Origin: Nanosynbacter sp900555675
GTDB lineage: Bacteria; Patescibacteriota; Saccharimonadia; Saccharimonadales; Saccharimonadaceae
Assembly (NCBI RefSeq): GCF_022828245.2
Contig: NZ_CP157587.1
Coordinates: forward strand, 372,001-436,000
Length of the DNA stretch: 64,000 nt
Direction: 5' to 3'
In this document: in pieces, positions 1 to 7,885 of the stretch
Layout of the letters: each line of letters starts with the position of its first letter
Position numbering within the stretch: the stretch's first letter is position 1
The notes under the pieces: generated by a model
Seen by the model: only the letters and a program-made list of their open reading frames with translations
What the model was told of the DNA's origin: nothing
The model's database searches: none
Position numbers and translations under genes: made by a program

Positions 1-25
1 TCTTGGTAGATTTTGCGTCTGCCAT
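1..25 (-). CDS. rpsK: 30S ribosomal protein S11, 5' end only
   Basis: Only the first eight codons are inside the window, reading leftwards from an ATG at 25 (M-A-D-A-K-S-T-K). It lies 15 bases after the rpsM stop, the standard alpha-operon order infA-rpmJ-rpsM-rpsK. The identification rests mainly on this position; the residues seen are compatible with an S11 N-terminus but too few to prove it. Confidence 0.6.
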
Positions 26-40
26 TTCTTAGTCCTTTCT

Positions 41-427
41 TTAGGTCTTACTTGCTGCTTTTGGTTGTGTACCGCCCACGGCGATGGCGCGACCCTTGCG
101 AGTTCGTGCATTCGTACGAGTCCGCTGTCCGCGTGTTGGCAGTCCTGCTTTGTGGCGAAGACCGCGATAGGCGTTGATATCCTTCAAGCGCTTAATATTA
201 TTTGCCACCAAGCGCTGGAGATCACCTTCAACGGTGTATTCGCTGTCAATAATTTCGCGAATCTTGTTTTCTTCAGCCTCGGTGAGATCTTTCACCCGAG
301 TGGTCGGCTCAATTTTAGCCGCCGCAAGGATGCTCGAAGCGTGCTTTGGCCCAATACCGTAAATATAGGTGAGCGCAATTTGCACCTGCTTCTCTGTTGG
401 GATAACTACCCCAGCAATTCGAGCCAT
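41..427 (-). CDS. rpsM: 30S ribosomal protein S13
   Basis: A 128-residue S13 (uS13), a head protein of the small subunit that contacts the P-site tRNA and the 50S subunit. The N-terminus MARIAGVVIP, the helix-hairpin-helix region GIGPKHA and the basic C-terminal tail with RGLRHKAGLPTRGQRT and NARTRKG are all diagnostic. The length is normal for the family. It follows rpmJ by two bases and precedes rpsK, so it is probably co-transcribed from the infA promoter. Confidence 0.97.
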   Translation of the reverse strand: MARIAGVVIPTEKQVQIALTYIYGIGPKHASSILAAAKIEPTTRVKDLTEAEENKIREIIDSEYTVEGDLQRLVANNIKRLKDINAYRGLRHKAGLPTRGQRTRTNARTRKGRAIAVGGTQPKAASKT

Positions 428-429
428 GC

Positions 430-546
430 TTAACCCTGCCTTTGCTTATTCTTAGGTTTTTTCTTGTTGATGATATATAGTCGGCCTTTGCGGCGAACGA
501 ACTTATCATCGGGACTGATTTTTTTCACACCTGCACGAACTTTCAT
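430..546 (-). CDS. rpmJ: 50S ribosomal protein L36, cysteine-free form
   Basis: A 38-codon gene reading MKVRAGVKKI at its start and KKPKNKQRQG at its end, both characteristic of bL36. The middle, where the zinc-binding form carries C-x2-C, C and H, reads ISPDDKFVRRKGRLYIINKK here and has no cysteine or histidine. The protein must therefore fold without zinc. It sits between infA and rpsM, the usual place for rpmJ. Confidence 0.9.
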   Translation of the reverse strand: MKVRAGVKKISPDDKFVRRKGRLYIINKKKPKNKQRQG

Positions 547-600
547 AGAGTGTTTAAATCTCCCTTCCCGAGTAAACCCGAGATTACCGTTAATATTTAA

Positions 601-843
601 CTACCGACCTTGAGATCGATCGTCACGTAGGCGGAAGCTGATTCGTCCCTTTGTAAGATCGTAAGGGGTCATCTCAACCTCAACCTTATCACCAGGCACC
701 AGACGAATATAATGCTTGCGCATTCGTCCTGAAATGTGCGCGATGATACTATGGCCATTCTCCAGTTCCACCTTAAATTGAGTATTAGGCAGTGCTTCCA
801 CTACCTTTCCTACCATTTTGATGACTTCCTTTTGACTCGCCAT
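601..843 (-). CDS. infA: Translation initiation factor IF-1
   Basis: An 80-residue OB-fold protein that binds the ribosomal A site during initiation. The family signature is clear: EVIKMVGKVVEALPNTQFKV, then ISGRMRKHYIRLVPGDKVEVE, then PYDLTKGRISFR. It is the first gene of the infA-rpmJ-rpsM-rpsK group and has its own promoter at 859-887. No Shine-Dalgarno sequence is visible before the ATG, and the predicted 5' leader is only about eight bases. In E. coli-like orders secY, adk and map stand nearby; here adk and map are absent. Confidence 0.97.
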   Translation of the reverse strand: MASQKEVIKMVGKVVEALPNTQFKVELENGHSIIAHISGRMRKHYIRLVPGDKVEVEMTPYDLTKGRISFRLRDDRSQGR

Positions 844-858
844 AAGTTACAGTTGTCA

Positions 859-887
859 ATTATACAGTACTAAACACAGTTTGACAA
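859..887 (-). promoter_or_regulatory. Promoter of infA operon
   Basis: On the minus strand TTGTCA (882-887) and TATAAT (859-864) are separated by 17 bases. Transcription should begin near 852, only about eight bases before the infA ATG, giving a very short leader without a ribosome-binding site. Confidence 0.7.
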
Positions 888-909
888 GGGTTTTCGCCGT
901 AAATTTAAG

Positions 910-918
910 TGCTATAAT
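910..918 (+). promoter_or_regulatory. Extended -10 promoter for the gene at 949
   Basis: TGCTATAAT is an extended -10 box (TG-N-TATAAT). No good -35 stands at 17 bases. An AAGGA Shine-Dalgarno site at about 939-943 lies just before the ATG at 949. The promoter diverges from that of infA. Confidence 0.6.
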
Positions 919-948
919 TGTACTATCAAATTTAACATAAGGATTTTT

Positions 949-1524
949 ATGGCAAGCAAGAAAAAACCGGCAAACTTTAAGGTTACAAAATCGAAGAATG
1001 AGATAATGACCGCAGCGCTAATCGGTCTGGTGACGGCTTTGATAGTGATAGTTATTGGCGTAATTTTACTACACGCCAACCAAACTTCTGACAAGACATT
1101 TCAAACAGCGGAAAAGGTTGATAATGGATCTGTGAACTTGGGGTCTTTGGTCTTTCGAATTGAAGGAGACAAAGCGGTTGTTCGCAACGATTCAGCCACG
1201 CAAGAGATTCGCGATTTTCTGAAGGCAGAAGTGAAGAAGTCAGGTTGTAAGGACAATAACGGCGTAGCTGTGGTAATCGCCCATTCTCAAGATGAGAAAC
1301 AATTGTTATTGGGCTATGGTTGCGGCAATTCTGCGGCACGAATGTTTGCAGTTAAGCAAGACGGCGGATGGAAAGCGATTTCCCCAACCAACCAATTTAA
1401 TTCGTTCGACATTCCGAGCTGTAAGATGGTTGATGAAAATAACATTAGTAATGAAATTGCGCCAGTCTGCCAAAATGAGAAAAAAGTTGGCGACAATTTA
1501 TCTTACGATTACAAAATACGATAA
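949..1524 (+). CDS. Membrane-anchored hypothetical protein
   Basis: A 191-residue protein I do not recognise. It has a lysine-rich cytoplasmic start, one strong transmembrane helix (about residues 21-43) and a presumably extracellular domain of about 140 residues with four cysteines that could form disulphides. It is transcribed against the ribosomal genes from its own extended -10 promoter and ends at a shared bidirectional terminator. It occupies the place where adk and map often sit in other bacteria, so it looks like a lineage-specific insertion in the spc/alpha region. Confidence 0.75.
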   Translation: MASKKKPANFKVTKSKNEIMTAALIGLVTALIVIVIGVILLHANQTSDKTFQTAEKVDNGSVNLGSLVFRIEGDKAVVRNDSATQEIRDFLKAEVKKSGCKDNNGVAVVIAHSQDEKQLLLGYGCGNSAARMFAVKQDGGWKAISPTNQFNSFDIPSCKMVDENNISNEIAPVCQNEKKVGDNLSYDYKIR

Positions 1525-1543
1525 TCCATTCACAAAAAGAATT

Positions 1544-1567
1544 CCCCGCTTTTCGGCGGGGATTTTT
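1544..1567. terminator. Bidirectional terminator between 949-1524 and secY
   Basis: Inverted repeat CCCCGC (1544-1549) and GCGGGG (1556-1561) with a six-base loop, followed by a T-rich tract on the plus strand and an A-rich tract on the other side. It can serve both convergent genes. Confidence 0.85.
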
Positions 1568-1575
1568 AATGTCAA

Positions 1576-3051
1576 TTATTTTCTCTTAAACAAACGACGC
1601 TTCTTATTCTTCTTTTTATCGCTATCAAGCAGCTCGTCTGGGTCAAAGTCGTCATATGTAACCATCAGCGCACGAGAGTTGACTTGTCGCAGAGTTTCAA
1701 GGGCAACAGATACGATAATCAATATTCCAGTACCGCCGATTGACAAGCGCAAACCTTGCAATCCTGTCAAATTGTACGTGAGATATTCCGCAACGAATGG
1801 CAGAATAGCCACGATTCCTAGGACAATTGAGCCGAACAAAATCAAGCGATTGACAGTCCTCATAAGGTATTTTTCAGTCTGAGCGCCCGGACGTACGCCT
1901 TCAATAAATCCGCCTTGCTTCTGCAGATTTTCGGCAATTTCGTTAGCGTTAAAGACGATTCCAGTGTAGAAATATGTAAAGGCAATAACCAAGATGAAGT
2001 ATAGCGTTGGATAAATAAATGCCTCAGCCGTGCTTCCTGTGAACGAGCCCGCGTTTGGAGCCTGGAACCAGGTGATCAATTTGTTGGCGGTCGGCAGAAG
2101 GTTGGCGTTACCAGACGCTTTCATAACTTGACCAACGAATTGCGGCAAGCTTAGGAATGCAACCGCGAAGATGACCGGAATAACTCCCGCAGCAATCAGC
2201 TTAACCGGCAAAATACTCTTTACATCGCCGTAATTACTATTTCCGTGAACGCGCTTTGCGTAGTTAATCGTGATAACTCGCTGAGCTTCGTTGATTTTAA
2301 CTAGGAAATAAAGGACGATAAGTCCGGCGATTGACATGATTAATATCGTCCAGAACATAACTGGGTTTACAGGGAGAGTGAACCAGTTGAAGACGTTTAA
2401 GCTGCCAGATGAAGTATTGAACAGCGAGGAGATTAATGACGCGAGCATTTGCGGTAATTGGCTGATGATACCAGCGAAGATTACGATAGAAATACCGTTG
2501 CCGATTCCCTGCTCAGTGATCAACTCGCCGAGCCACATCAGAAGAACAGAGCCTGCCGTCATTGAAGTGATTGAAACGATCCATTCCATCATCGTAGGGT
2601 CGGCTAATGTCGTGCTGCCGCCTTGAAGAACTGTTTGCCTTAAGATGAAGATGAAAGCGATTGACTGGACAATAGCAAGCGGCACGGTAATAACACGCGT
2701 CCATTGCTGAATTTTTCGACGTCCAGATTCGCCGTCTTTGTGTAGCTCCTCAAGCCTTGGAATAGCTTTGGTCAGAAGCTGAATGATAATACTGGCGGTA
2801 ATGAATGGGCTGAGTCCAACCAGCACCAGAGAGAAGCTCGACAACGCGCCACCAGATAGCAAGTTCAAAATTCCACCGAGGTCAGATTGCCCAAGCACTG
2901 ACGAAATCGCGTTACGCAGTTGTGTTGGTTCCGCCAACGGCACTGGAATGTGTGCCAATAATCGATAAACAACGATTATTCCCACGACAATAAATAGTCG
3001 TTTTTGCATATCTTTATTTTTCAGTGAGCGAAAAATTATTCTCCAATTCAT
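1576..3051 (-). CDS. secY: Preprotein translocase subunit SecY
   Basis: A 491-residue core channel of the Sec translocon, which exports or inserts proteins together with SecE and SecG. About ten membrane helices are visible. The N-terminal pattern RLLAHIPVPL, the plug-region segment SLVLVGLSPFITASIIIQLL and GFIEGVRPGAQTEKYL near the C-terminal half are typical. It lies downstream of rplO but is separated from it by an oppositely oriented gene and a terminator, so it needs its own promoter. A TATAAT-like box is present on the minus strand at 3094-3099. Confidence 0.97.
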   Translation of the reverse strand: MNWRIIFRSLKNKDMQKRLFIVVGIIVVYRLLAHIPVPLAEPTQLRNAISSVLGQSDLGGILNLLSGGALSSFSLVLVGLSPFITASIIIQLLTKAIPRLEELHKDGESGRRKIQQWTRVITVPLAIVQSIAFIFILRQTVLQGGSTTLADPTMMEWIVSITSMTAGSVLLMWLGELITEQGIGNGISIVIFAGIISQLPQMLASLISSLFNTSSGSLNVFNWFTLPVNPVMFWTILIMSIAGLIVLYFLVKINEAQRVITINYAKRVHGNSNYGDVKSILPVKLIAAGVIPVIFAVAFLSLPQFVGQVMKASGNANLLPTANKLITWFQAPNAGSFTGSTAEAFIYPTLYFILVIAFTYFYTGIVFNANEIAENLQKQGGFIEGVRPGAQTEKYLMRTVNRLILFGSIVLGIVAILPFVAEYLTYNLTGLQGLRLSIGGTGILIIVSVALETLRQVNSRALMVTYDDFDPDELLDSDKKKNKKRRLFKRK

Positions 3052-3187
3052 GTTTTAGCCCCTCATAGTCACTAACAATTCTTAACTCTGTTAATTATAC
3101 ATTACCTTAGCGGATATTTCCATACTAAAAACACAAAAGCGTATGCGTTATAATTGAGTCAATAACATAACGTAAACGAGGTATTAT

Positions 3188-3901
3188 ATGCAACAGCAAC
3201 CTGAAATCCCATCAACTCCACCAATTACGCCACCACCAAACCCAGAATTTCCCCAAAATTATCCACCAAAGAAAAGTAAATTGTGGCTATGGGTTACACT
3301 GGCAATTGTGGGAGTGCTGGCGACAATCGGAATAGTGCTAGCAATTGTTCTTGTGTCAAATAAAACCGCTCCTTCAAAAGACACGAATATTTCGCGCAAA
3401 GAGGCGATCAAACCTAAGGACGAGAAGAAAAGCGAAGACAAAGAACAGAATTTAGCTAAATCAAATTCAAAATGTTTGACGTCTGCTGATTTTCGAAAAG
3501 CCGGCTATGGCCATATGAAAGACGGCTCTTTTACGCTTAGCGACGGTAAATATAATTTTAAAAATGTTTTCTTCAATGCAGATTCGACGCAATATACATA
3601 TGAAGGAGTTACTGTTGACGAACTGGCTAAACTGGGGTCGCTATATAAATCAAATAGTCAAAAGGAATTTTCAATTGAGCTGGTCGGTCAGACGTATGAA
3701 AGTTCAAAGACAAGCGCTGGCACAAAATTAGCCATGGAGCGTGCCGATAAAGTCAAGCAAGGTTTAGTTTCGCAAGGTTTTCCTGAGAATAAGATTATTA
3801 TCTCTGAGCCAAAAATCGCCAATCACGACAGTAGCGATGACACTGCCGACAGGAATGTGACTATTTATCTAGTCGTGCCGCAAGAATGTAGCGAAAAATA
3901 G
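3188..3901 (+). CDS. Membrane protein with OmpA-like C-terminal domain
   Basis: A 237-residue protein with a proline-rich cytoplasmic N-terminus (residues 1-30), one membrane helix (about 34-57), a lysine/glutamate-rich linker and an extracellular C-terminal part. Residues about 150-232 resemble an OmpA/MotB peptidoglycan-binding domain: a helix with MERADKVKQGLVSQGFPENK followed by a DRNVTIYLVV strand. This is inference from pattern only. A TATAAT box at 3149-3154 lies upstream. It is inserted between rplO and secY, reading against both. In a cell without an outer membrane such a domain could tether the membrane to the cell wall. Confidence 0.7.
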   Translation: MQQQPEIPSTPPITPPPNPEFPQNYPPKKSKLWLWVTLAIVGVLATIGIVLAIVLVSNKTAPSKDTNISRKEAIKPKDEKKSEDKEQNLAKSNSKCLTSADFRKAGYGHMKDGSFTLSDGKYNFKNVFFNADSTQYTYEGVTVDELAKLGSLYKSNSQKEFSIELVGQTYESSKTSAGTKLAMERADKVKQGLVSQGFPENKIIISEPKIANHDSSDDTADRNVTIYLVVPQECSEK

Positions 3902-3922
3902 TCCAAAAATCAGGGCAAAAGA

Positions 3923-3950
3923 AAATCCCCTTCTCTTCCGAAGGGGATTT
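3923..3950. terminator. Bidirectional terminator after 3188-3901 and rplO
   Basis: An 11-base stem AAATCCCCTTC / GAAGGGGATTT with a six-base loop. The A/T ends supply the U tract in either direction. It terminates the rplF-rplR-rpsE-rplO unit before secY. Confidence 0.88.
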
Positions 3951-3967
3951 ATCGTTACCGAGAAAGA

Positions 3968-4441
3968 TTATTTCTCCTCAGCTTCTTTCGCGCTTTGGCG
4001 TATAGGTGTAGCTACTTTCTCAAATGAGCCACCGGCTTTTTCGATAGCAGCAACAACTGAAGCTGAGGCGGCTTGTACTTTCAAGTCAATCTTAGCCTTC
4101 AATTCACCACGAGCAATCACCTTGACCGTGTGGAAAGGAGTTGCAATGTAGCCTTCAGTGAACAACAAAGCATTGTCAACAGTCTTGCCGTCAAATGCGT
4201 TCAAGTGATCCATGTACACAACTTGAGCTGGAGTTCGCAAACTCTTGAATCCGCGAGCCTTTGGCACAGCTTGAGCTAGTGGACGCTGACCACCCTGGAA
4301 CATTACGCGAAGCTTCTTACCTGTTCGGGCGTTCTGACCTTTAGTACCGCGACCAGCAGTTTTACCTTGACCGGCAGCAATACCGCGACCAACGCGCTTT
4401 TTATTCTTGTTTGCTGAAACTTGGAGATCATTGTACTTCAT
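3968..4441 (-). CDS. rplO: 50S ribosomal protein L15
   Basis: A 157-residue uL15. The basic glycine-rich N-terminal region KKRVGRGIAAGQGKTAGRGT and the GGQRPLAQAVPKARGF segment are typical. Its ATG overlaps the rpsE stop by one base (TAATG), implying translational coupling. In most bacteria rpmD (L30) lies between rpsE and rplO; there is no room for it here, in agreement with the known absence of L30 in CPR bacteria. Confidence 0.97.
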   Translation of the reverse strand: MKYNDLQVSANKNKKRVGRGIAAGQGKTAGRGTKGQNARTGKKLRVMFQGGQRPLAQAVPKARGFKSLRTPAQVVYMDHLNAFDGKTVDNALLFTEGYIATPFHTVKVIARGELKAKIDLKVQAASASVVAAIEKAGGSFEKVATPIRQSAKEAEEK

Positions 4442-5031
4442 TATTTAGCCTCCTTTTTAGCAACCTTTTTTACAGGCTGAGCGCTTAGCCATTGATCGCG
4501 TGGAACTAATGACTTTAGAGCTTCGATAGTCGCGTAAGCGATGTTAACCTTGTTGGTTGATCCGAGAGATTTGGTCAATAGGTTACGAACACCTGTTACG
4601 CCGATAATCTGACGAACTACACCACCAGCGATAATACCTGTACCAGGAGCGGCTGGCTTGATCAATACGCGTGCGCCAGAGAATTTAACTTCGCTGTCGT
4701 GCGGAATTGTCTCACCGTTTAATGGCAATGTAATCAAGTGCTTTTTAGCGACTGACGTAGCCTTAGCAACTGCAGCTTGAACGTCTGCACCCTTGGCAAC
4801 ACCAACACCAACTTTATCTTTGCGGTTACCAACAACCACCAAAGCCTTAAATCGGAAACGGCGACCACCTTTAACCACGCGAGAAACGCGGTCAATGTTG
4901 ATTACCAACTCTTCAAACTCTTTTGGTGCGTCATCGCGCACATTTCGCCGGTCATCGCGGCGACCACCACGTGGATTTCGAGGTCGACGACCTTCTGCAC
5001 GTGGGGTAGTATTTGCAGCTTGCTCTGCCAT
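4441..5031 (-). CDS. rpsE: 30S ribosomal protein S5
   Basis: A 196-residue uS5 if started at the ATG at 5031 (MAEQAANTTPRAEG), which lies just after the rplR stop. An upstream start would only extend into rplR. A basic N-terminal extension with RRPRNPRGGRRDDRR precedes the double-stranded-RNA-binding region RVSRVVKGGRRFRFKALVVVG and the C-terminal domain with PGTGIIAGGVVRQIIGVTGV. S5 affects decoding accuracy. Confidence 0.96.
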   Translation of the reverse strand: MAEQAANTTPRAEGRRPRNPRGGRRDDRRNVRDDAPKEFEELVINIDRVSRVVKGGRRFRFKALVVVGNRKDKVGVGVAKGADVQAAVAKATSVAKKHLITLPLNGETIPHDSEVKFSGARVLIKPAAPGTGIIAGGVVRQIIGVTGVRNLLTKSLGSTNKVNIAYATIEALKSLVPRDQWLSAQPVKKVAKKEAK

Positions 5032-5032
5032 A

Positions 5033-5383
5033 CTAGAACTCCAATCCTTCTTGGCGCGCAGCATCAGCCAAAGCCTTTAGGCGGCCAGCGTATTGACGAC
5101 CATTGCGGTCAAACACTACTGCGCTAATCTTAATTTTCTTTGCTTTCTTAGCAATTTCAGTACCGATAGCAGCACTTTTTTCAGTCATCGTGCCAGTCGC
5201 TTTTGTGCCAACTGTAGTTGCTGCAGCCAATGTTTTACCAGCCACATCGTCAATCAATTGCGCGCTAACGTGCAAATTGCTAATAGTAACTGTCAAGCGT
5301 GGGCGCTCTGCCGTACCTGAAACCTTAGCGCGAACGCGGTTTTTGCGAAGAGCGCGGTTGAGTAGCTTCTTATTTTCAGCCAT
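5033..5383 (-). CDS. rplR: 50S ribosomal protein L18
   Basis: A 116-residue uL18 that binds 5S rRNA. The signature RPRLTVTISNLHVSAQLIDD and the C-terminal YAGRLKALADAARQEGLEF are recognisable. Its TAG stop lies one base before the rpsE ATG, so coupling is likely. It is the second gene of the rplF-rplR-rpsE-rplO unit. Confidence 0.96.
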   Translation of the reverse strand: MAENKKLLNRALRKNRVRAKVSGTAERPRLTVTISNLHVSAQLIDDVAGKTLAAATTVGTKATGTMTEKSAAIGTEIAKKAKKIKISAVVFDRNGRQYAGRLKALADAARQEGLEF

Positions 5384-5385
5384 GA

Positions 5386-5925
5386 TTACTTACCTGTCTT
5401 TCCTGCTTTACGCAAAATCTGCTCGTCGACGTACTTGATACCCTTGCCCTTGTATGGTTCAGGCTTCTTCAATGCGCGGATTTCCGCTGCAACTTGGCCG
5501 ACTTGTTGTTTATTGATACCGCTAACAACGATAATCATTTTTTCGTTGGTAACAGTTACGCCTTCTGGGGCTTTGTATTTGACTGGATGTGAAAATCCAA
5601 GTGCCATTTCTAGCTCGTTGTTGCTTGAGCTAACACGGAAACCGACACCGTTAACCTCTAGGCGTTTTTCATAACCTTTGGTTACACCGATTACCATGTT
5701 GTTGATTAGCGCGCGCATCAGACCATGCTGACTACGGGCTACTTTGGACTCGTCCTTAGGATGTACCGTGACTTGTCCGTCTTCGACTTTCACCTCAACT
5801 GCTGGTGTGATGAATTGCTTCAATTCACCCTTTGGTCCTTTAACGACCACATCACCAGAGTCAACCGTGATTGTCACACCGGCCGGAATAATCACCGGCA
5901 GTTTTCCGATTCGACTCAGACTCAT
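5386..5925 (-). CDS. rplF: 50S ribosomal protein L6
   Basis: A 179-residue uL6 near the GTPase-associated centre. It starts MSLSRIGKLPV and has the KGPKGELKQ segment plus the C-terminal signature KPEPYKGKGIKY. It is the first gene of its transcription unit: rpsH, normally directly upstream, is separated by a 4.9-kb insertion, and a promoter is visible at 5962-5991. Confidence 0.97.
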   Translation of the reverse strand: MSLSRIGKLPVIIPAGVTITVDSGDVVVKGPKGELKQFITPAVEVKVEDGQVTVHPKDESKVARSQHGLMRALINNMVIGVTKGYEKRLEVNGVGFRVSSSNNELEMALGFSHPVKYKAPEGVTVTNEKMIIVVSGINKQQVGQVAAEIRALKKPEPYKGKGIKYVDEQILRKAGKTGK

Positions 5926-5961
5926 TACTCACCTTTCGTGTGATTTGATATTAACCCTGGT

Positions 5962-5991
5962 ATTTTAGCATAGATTAGGGGTGAAATGCAA
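5962..5991 (-). promoter_or_regulatory. Promoter of rplF-rplR-rpsE-rplO
   Basis: Minus strand TGC-TAAAAT (5962-5970) is an extended -10 box; TTGCAT (5986-5991) lies 18 bases further upstream and is only a weak -35. This fits a unit that has become separated from rpsH. Confidence 0.55.
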
Positions 5992-6010
5992 GGTTTTTTG
6001 AGCGTTATAC

Positions 6011-6472
6011 CTAGTTGCCGTACGGGATAAGCAGAATGACTGCCAAAATAGCGAAAGTGACGTAAGTTGATAATGCTGCTTTGGTCAAATACGGCTCTTT
6101 CATATCGTAGATTTTACGCACTTCGTAATAATCCCATAGCCGCCAACCAGAGATCATTAAAAGAATGCCAGCGAAGATGCTTAAATAGCCGCTGACATCG
6201 ATATGCCAAAGAAAGTTTGGTGCATCAATTAGAGAGATGAGCATAGCCACTCCCACCGTCGACCAAAAGCGTATCTGGGGTTTTCGCCCGACAGCAATAA
6301 AGCAGGCAGCGGCGACCATAATTAACTCAACGAGAGGGTTTCCCGTAAATAGCACCTGAACATAATAACTGGGGATTGATAACAAAAAAGGTAAAAAATC
6401 AACGGCTAAGACGTCTTTAGCAGTTATTTCTGCTTGGTTTGATGTTTTTGTCATATGGAGGAAGCTACGCAT
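6011..6472 (-). CDS. Small four-helix membrane protein
   Basis: About 153 residues with four hydrophobic helices and a short charged C-terminal half (YYEVRKIYDMKEPYLTK). I cannot name the family. I place the start at the ATG at 6472 because an extended -10 box TGC-TATACT (6481-6489) ends eight bases before it, which would give a leaderless mRNA. An upstream in-frame start at 6490 would lie inside the promoter. It sits at the rplF side of the rpsH/rplF insertion. Confidence 0.65.
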   Translation of the reverse strand: MRSFLHMTKTSNQAEITAKDVLAVDFLPFLLSIPSYYVQVLFTGNPLVELIMVAAACFIAVGRKPQIRFWSTVGVAMLISLIDAPNFLWHIDVSGYLSIFAGILLMISGWRLWDYYEVRKIYDMKEPYLTKAALSTYVTFAILAVILLIPYGN

Positions 6473-6543
6473 ATGTTTACAGTATAGCAAAATATATTGA
6501 CATCAAGATCTGTATTAGACGAAGCTAGTTAATCTGGGGCATA

Positions 6544-6624
6544 AAAAATAAACGCCCTGCACAAGAGGGCGTTTATTTTGTTTATTGCGATGTTTAATAC
6601 ACCTTCAACAACAACTCGCCGCCA
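6544..6624 (-). repeat. rpsH-tail repeat, diverged copy
   Basis: It contains a terminator hairpin (6550-6578, stem AAATAAACGCCC / GGGCGTTTATTT) followed by 6595-6624, which in one minus-strand frame encodes G-G-E-L-L-L-K-V-Y-stop, exactly the end of S8. The homologous stretch at the true rpsH end is at 10798-10875, and a third copy is at 8911-8979. This copy is the most diverged of the three. Confidence 0.85.
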
Positions 6625-7159
6625 GAGCTTGATCAACCGGCGTCTGTATATGACTTTCATCAATTGAATACTCCAGAACGCATTCACGAAAAAGATCGTC
6701 AGACTCTTTACTGTATTTTATATACGAAGTACGAAAAAGCGTATTAACAGAGCTCTCATCGTGAGCCTTACGATACGCCATATCAATTTGCTTACACCAC
6801 GGAGAAATCTGAACTTCGCGTAGCTTTTTACTCAGTTCACTTCGGTCAACTTCTACTATACTTCGATTCATTTCTATTCCGCACTCGCTAGCAGCCCTCA
6901 AAATATCATCTTCTGGAATGACTAATTTATCAAACTCTCGCAGTGCCTTATCGTATGTCTTTTTCGCTTCTGGGCTATATAATTCAGCATCCATAAAACA
7001 AATGTCGCCATAAGTTTTTGCAGACAGTATGATATCGCTCAGAACAAAGAGCTCATTGTCTTGAAGACACTTCAAAACGTATTGAGCTAATAAATGTTCA
7101 TAAATATGAGCGATTAGCCCGTCGTTATCGGCTGTTTTGTATATGGATGAAATTATCAT
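6605..7159 (-). CDS. M16-peptidase-like half-domain protein
   Basis: A 184-residue soluble protein. Residues about 14-24 read GLIAHIYEHLL and contain H-x-x-E-H, the inverted zinc motif of M16 (insulinase-type) metallopeptidases. However, the protein is far shorter than a full M16 peptidase and I see no convincing second half. Its last codons and TGA stop run out of frame through the repeated rpsH tail at 6595-6624, so its native C-terminus may have been lost when the segment joined. A TATAAT lies 16 bases before the ATG. The function is uncertain. Confidence 0.6.
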   Translation of the reverse strand: MIISSIYKTADNDGLIAHIYEHLLAQYVLKCLQDNELFVLSDIILSAKTYGDICFMDAELYSPEAKKTYDKALREFDKLVIPEDDILRAASECGIEMNRSIVEVDRSELSKKLREVQISPWCKQIDMAYRKAHDESSVNTLFRTSYIKYSKESDDLFRECVLEYSIDESHIQTPVDQALAASCC

Positions 7160-7237
7160 TGCTTGGTTCGATGATATTATAATGTCGTCAAATTAGCAAT
7201 TTTTCGATATTTATGATAATTGGTATAATCATACTCA

Positions 7238-7885
7238 ATGATAGCAACTATACTTTTCGCCACCAAAAACCCAGGCAAATACGCAGAATTTGTCTCCGCG
7301 TTTCATAAATTCTCTCCGCAGATGCCAATTATTTCGTTGGCAGATTTAGATTATCAAATACCTGACTGCATAGAGACAGGCACAACATTTGAGCAAAACG
7401 CCCTACTGAAAGCACGACACGCAAGGAATCATTTGCATAGAAATGACAAAAACCTGATAATTATCGCCGATGATTCTGGAATGGAAATTGAGGCCTTAAA
7501 TGGCGAGCCTGGCGTATTTACAAGACGCTGGGATGGTCACGAGATGAGCGATCAAGAAATCGTAGATTATTGCCTGAAGAAGCTTGAAGATAAAACAAAC
7601 AGGCGAGCGCAATACACAACGTGTCTTGTAGCAAACTTCCCTGACGGTCGTGAGGAAGTGATTTTTGGGAAAAATTCTGGTGTTATCTTAACTGAGCCAC
7701 GTGAGGAATCACGACTCAAAGGCATGCCGTTTCGGGAATTATTTTTCGTACCCGAGCTTAATATGATGTTTCACGAAGTGCGCGAACTGCCGAAATTAAA
7801 GCGTAATGGATATTCACTCGGGCATGAAGTTGCAGTCGAAAAATGCGCTAATGTGATACAGGAAAATTTATTTGACTCTGTATAG
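7238..7885 (+). CDS. Non-canonical purine NTP pyrophosphatase (HAM1/RdgB family)
   Basis: A 215-residue house-cleaning enzyme expected to hydrolyse dITP/XTP-type nucleotides to monophosphates. The family signatures are FATKNPGKYAEF at the N-terminus, ETGTTFEQNALLKA, the metal-binding ADDSGMEIEALNGEPGVF, and YSLGHEVAVEKC near the end, where most homologues read GRSHRAKA. An extended -10 box TGG-TATAAT (7221-7229) ends eight bases before the ATG, so the message is probably leaderless. Its 3' end overlaps the convergent NUDIX gene by 38 bases. It lies inside the rpsH-end island and may be accessory. Confidence 0.87.
   Translation: MIATILFATKNPGKYAEFVSAFHKFSPQMPIISLADLDYQIPDCIETGTTFEQNALLKARHARNHLHRNDKNLIIIADDSGMEIEALNGEPGVFTRRWDGHEMSDQEIVDYCLKKLEDKTNRRAQYTTCLVANFPDGREEVIFGKNSGVILTEPREESRLKGMPFRELFFVPELNMMFHEVRELPKLKRNGYSLGHEVAVEKCANVIQENLFDSV

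Noticed and set aside
4439..4443. Possible rpmD (L30) between rpsE and rplO
   Set aside because: The rpsE stop and rplO start overlap by one base, so there is no space for a gene.
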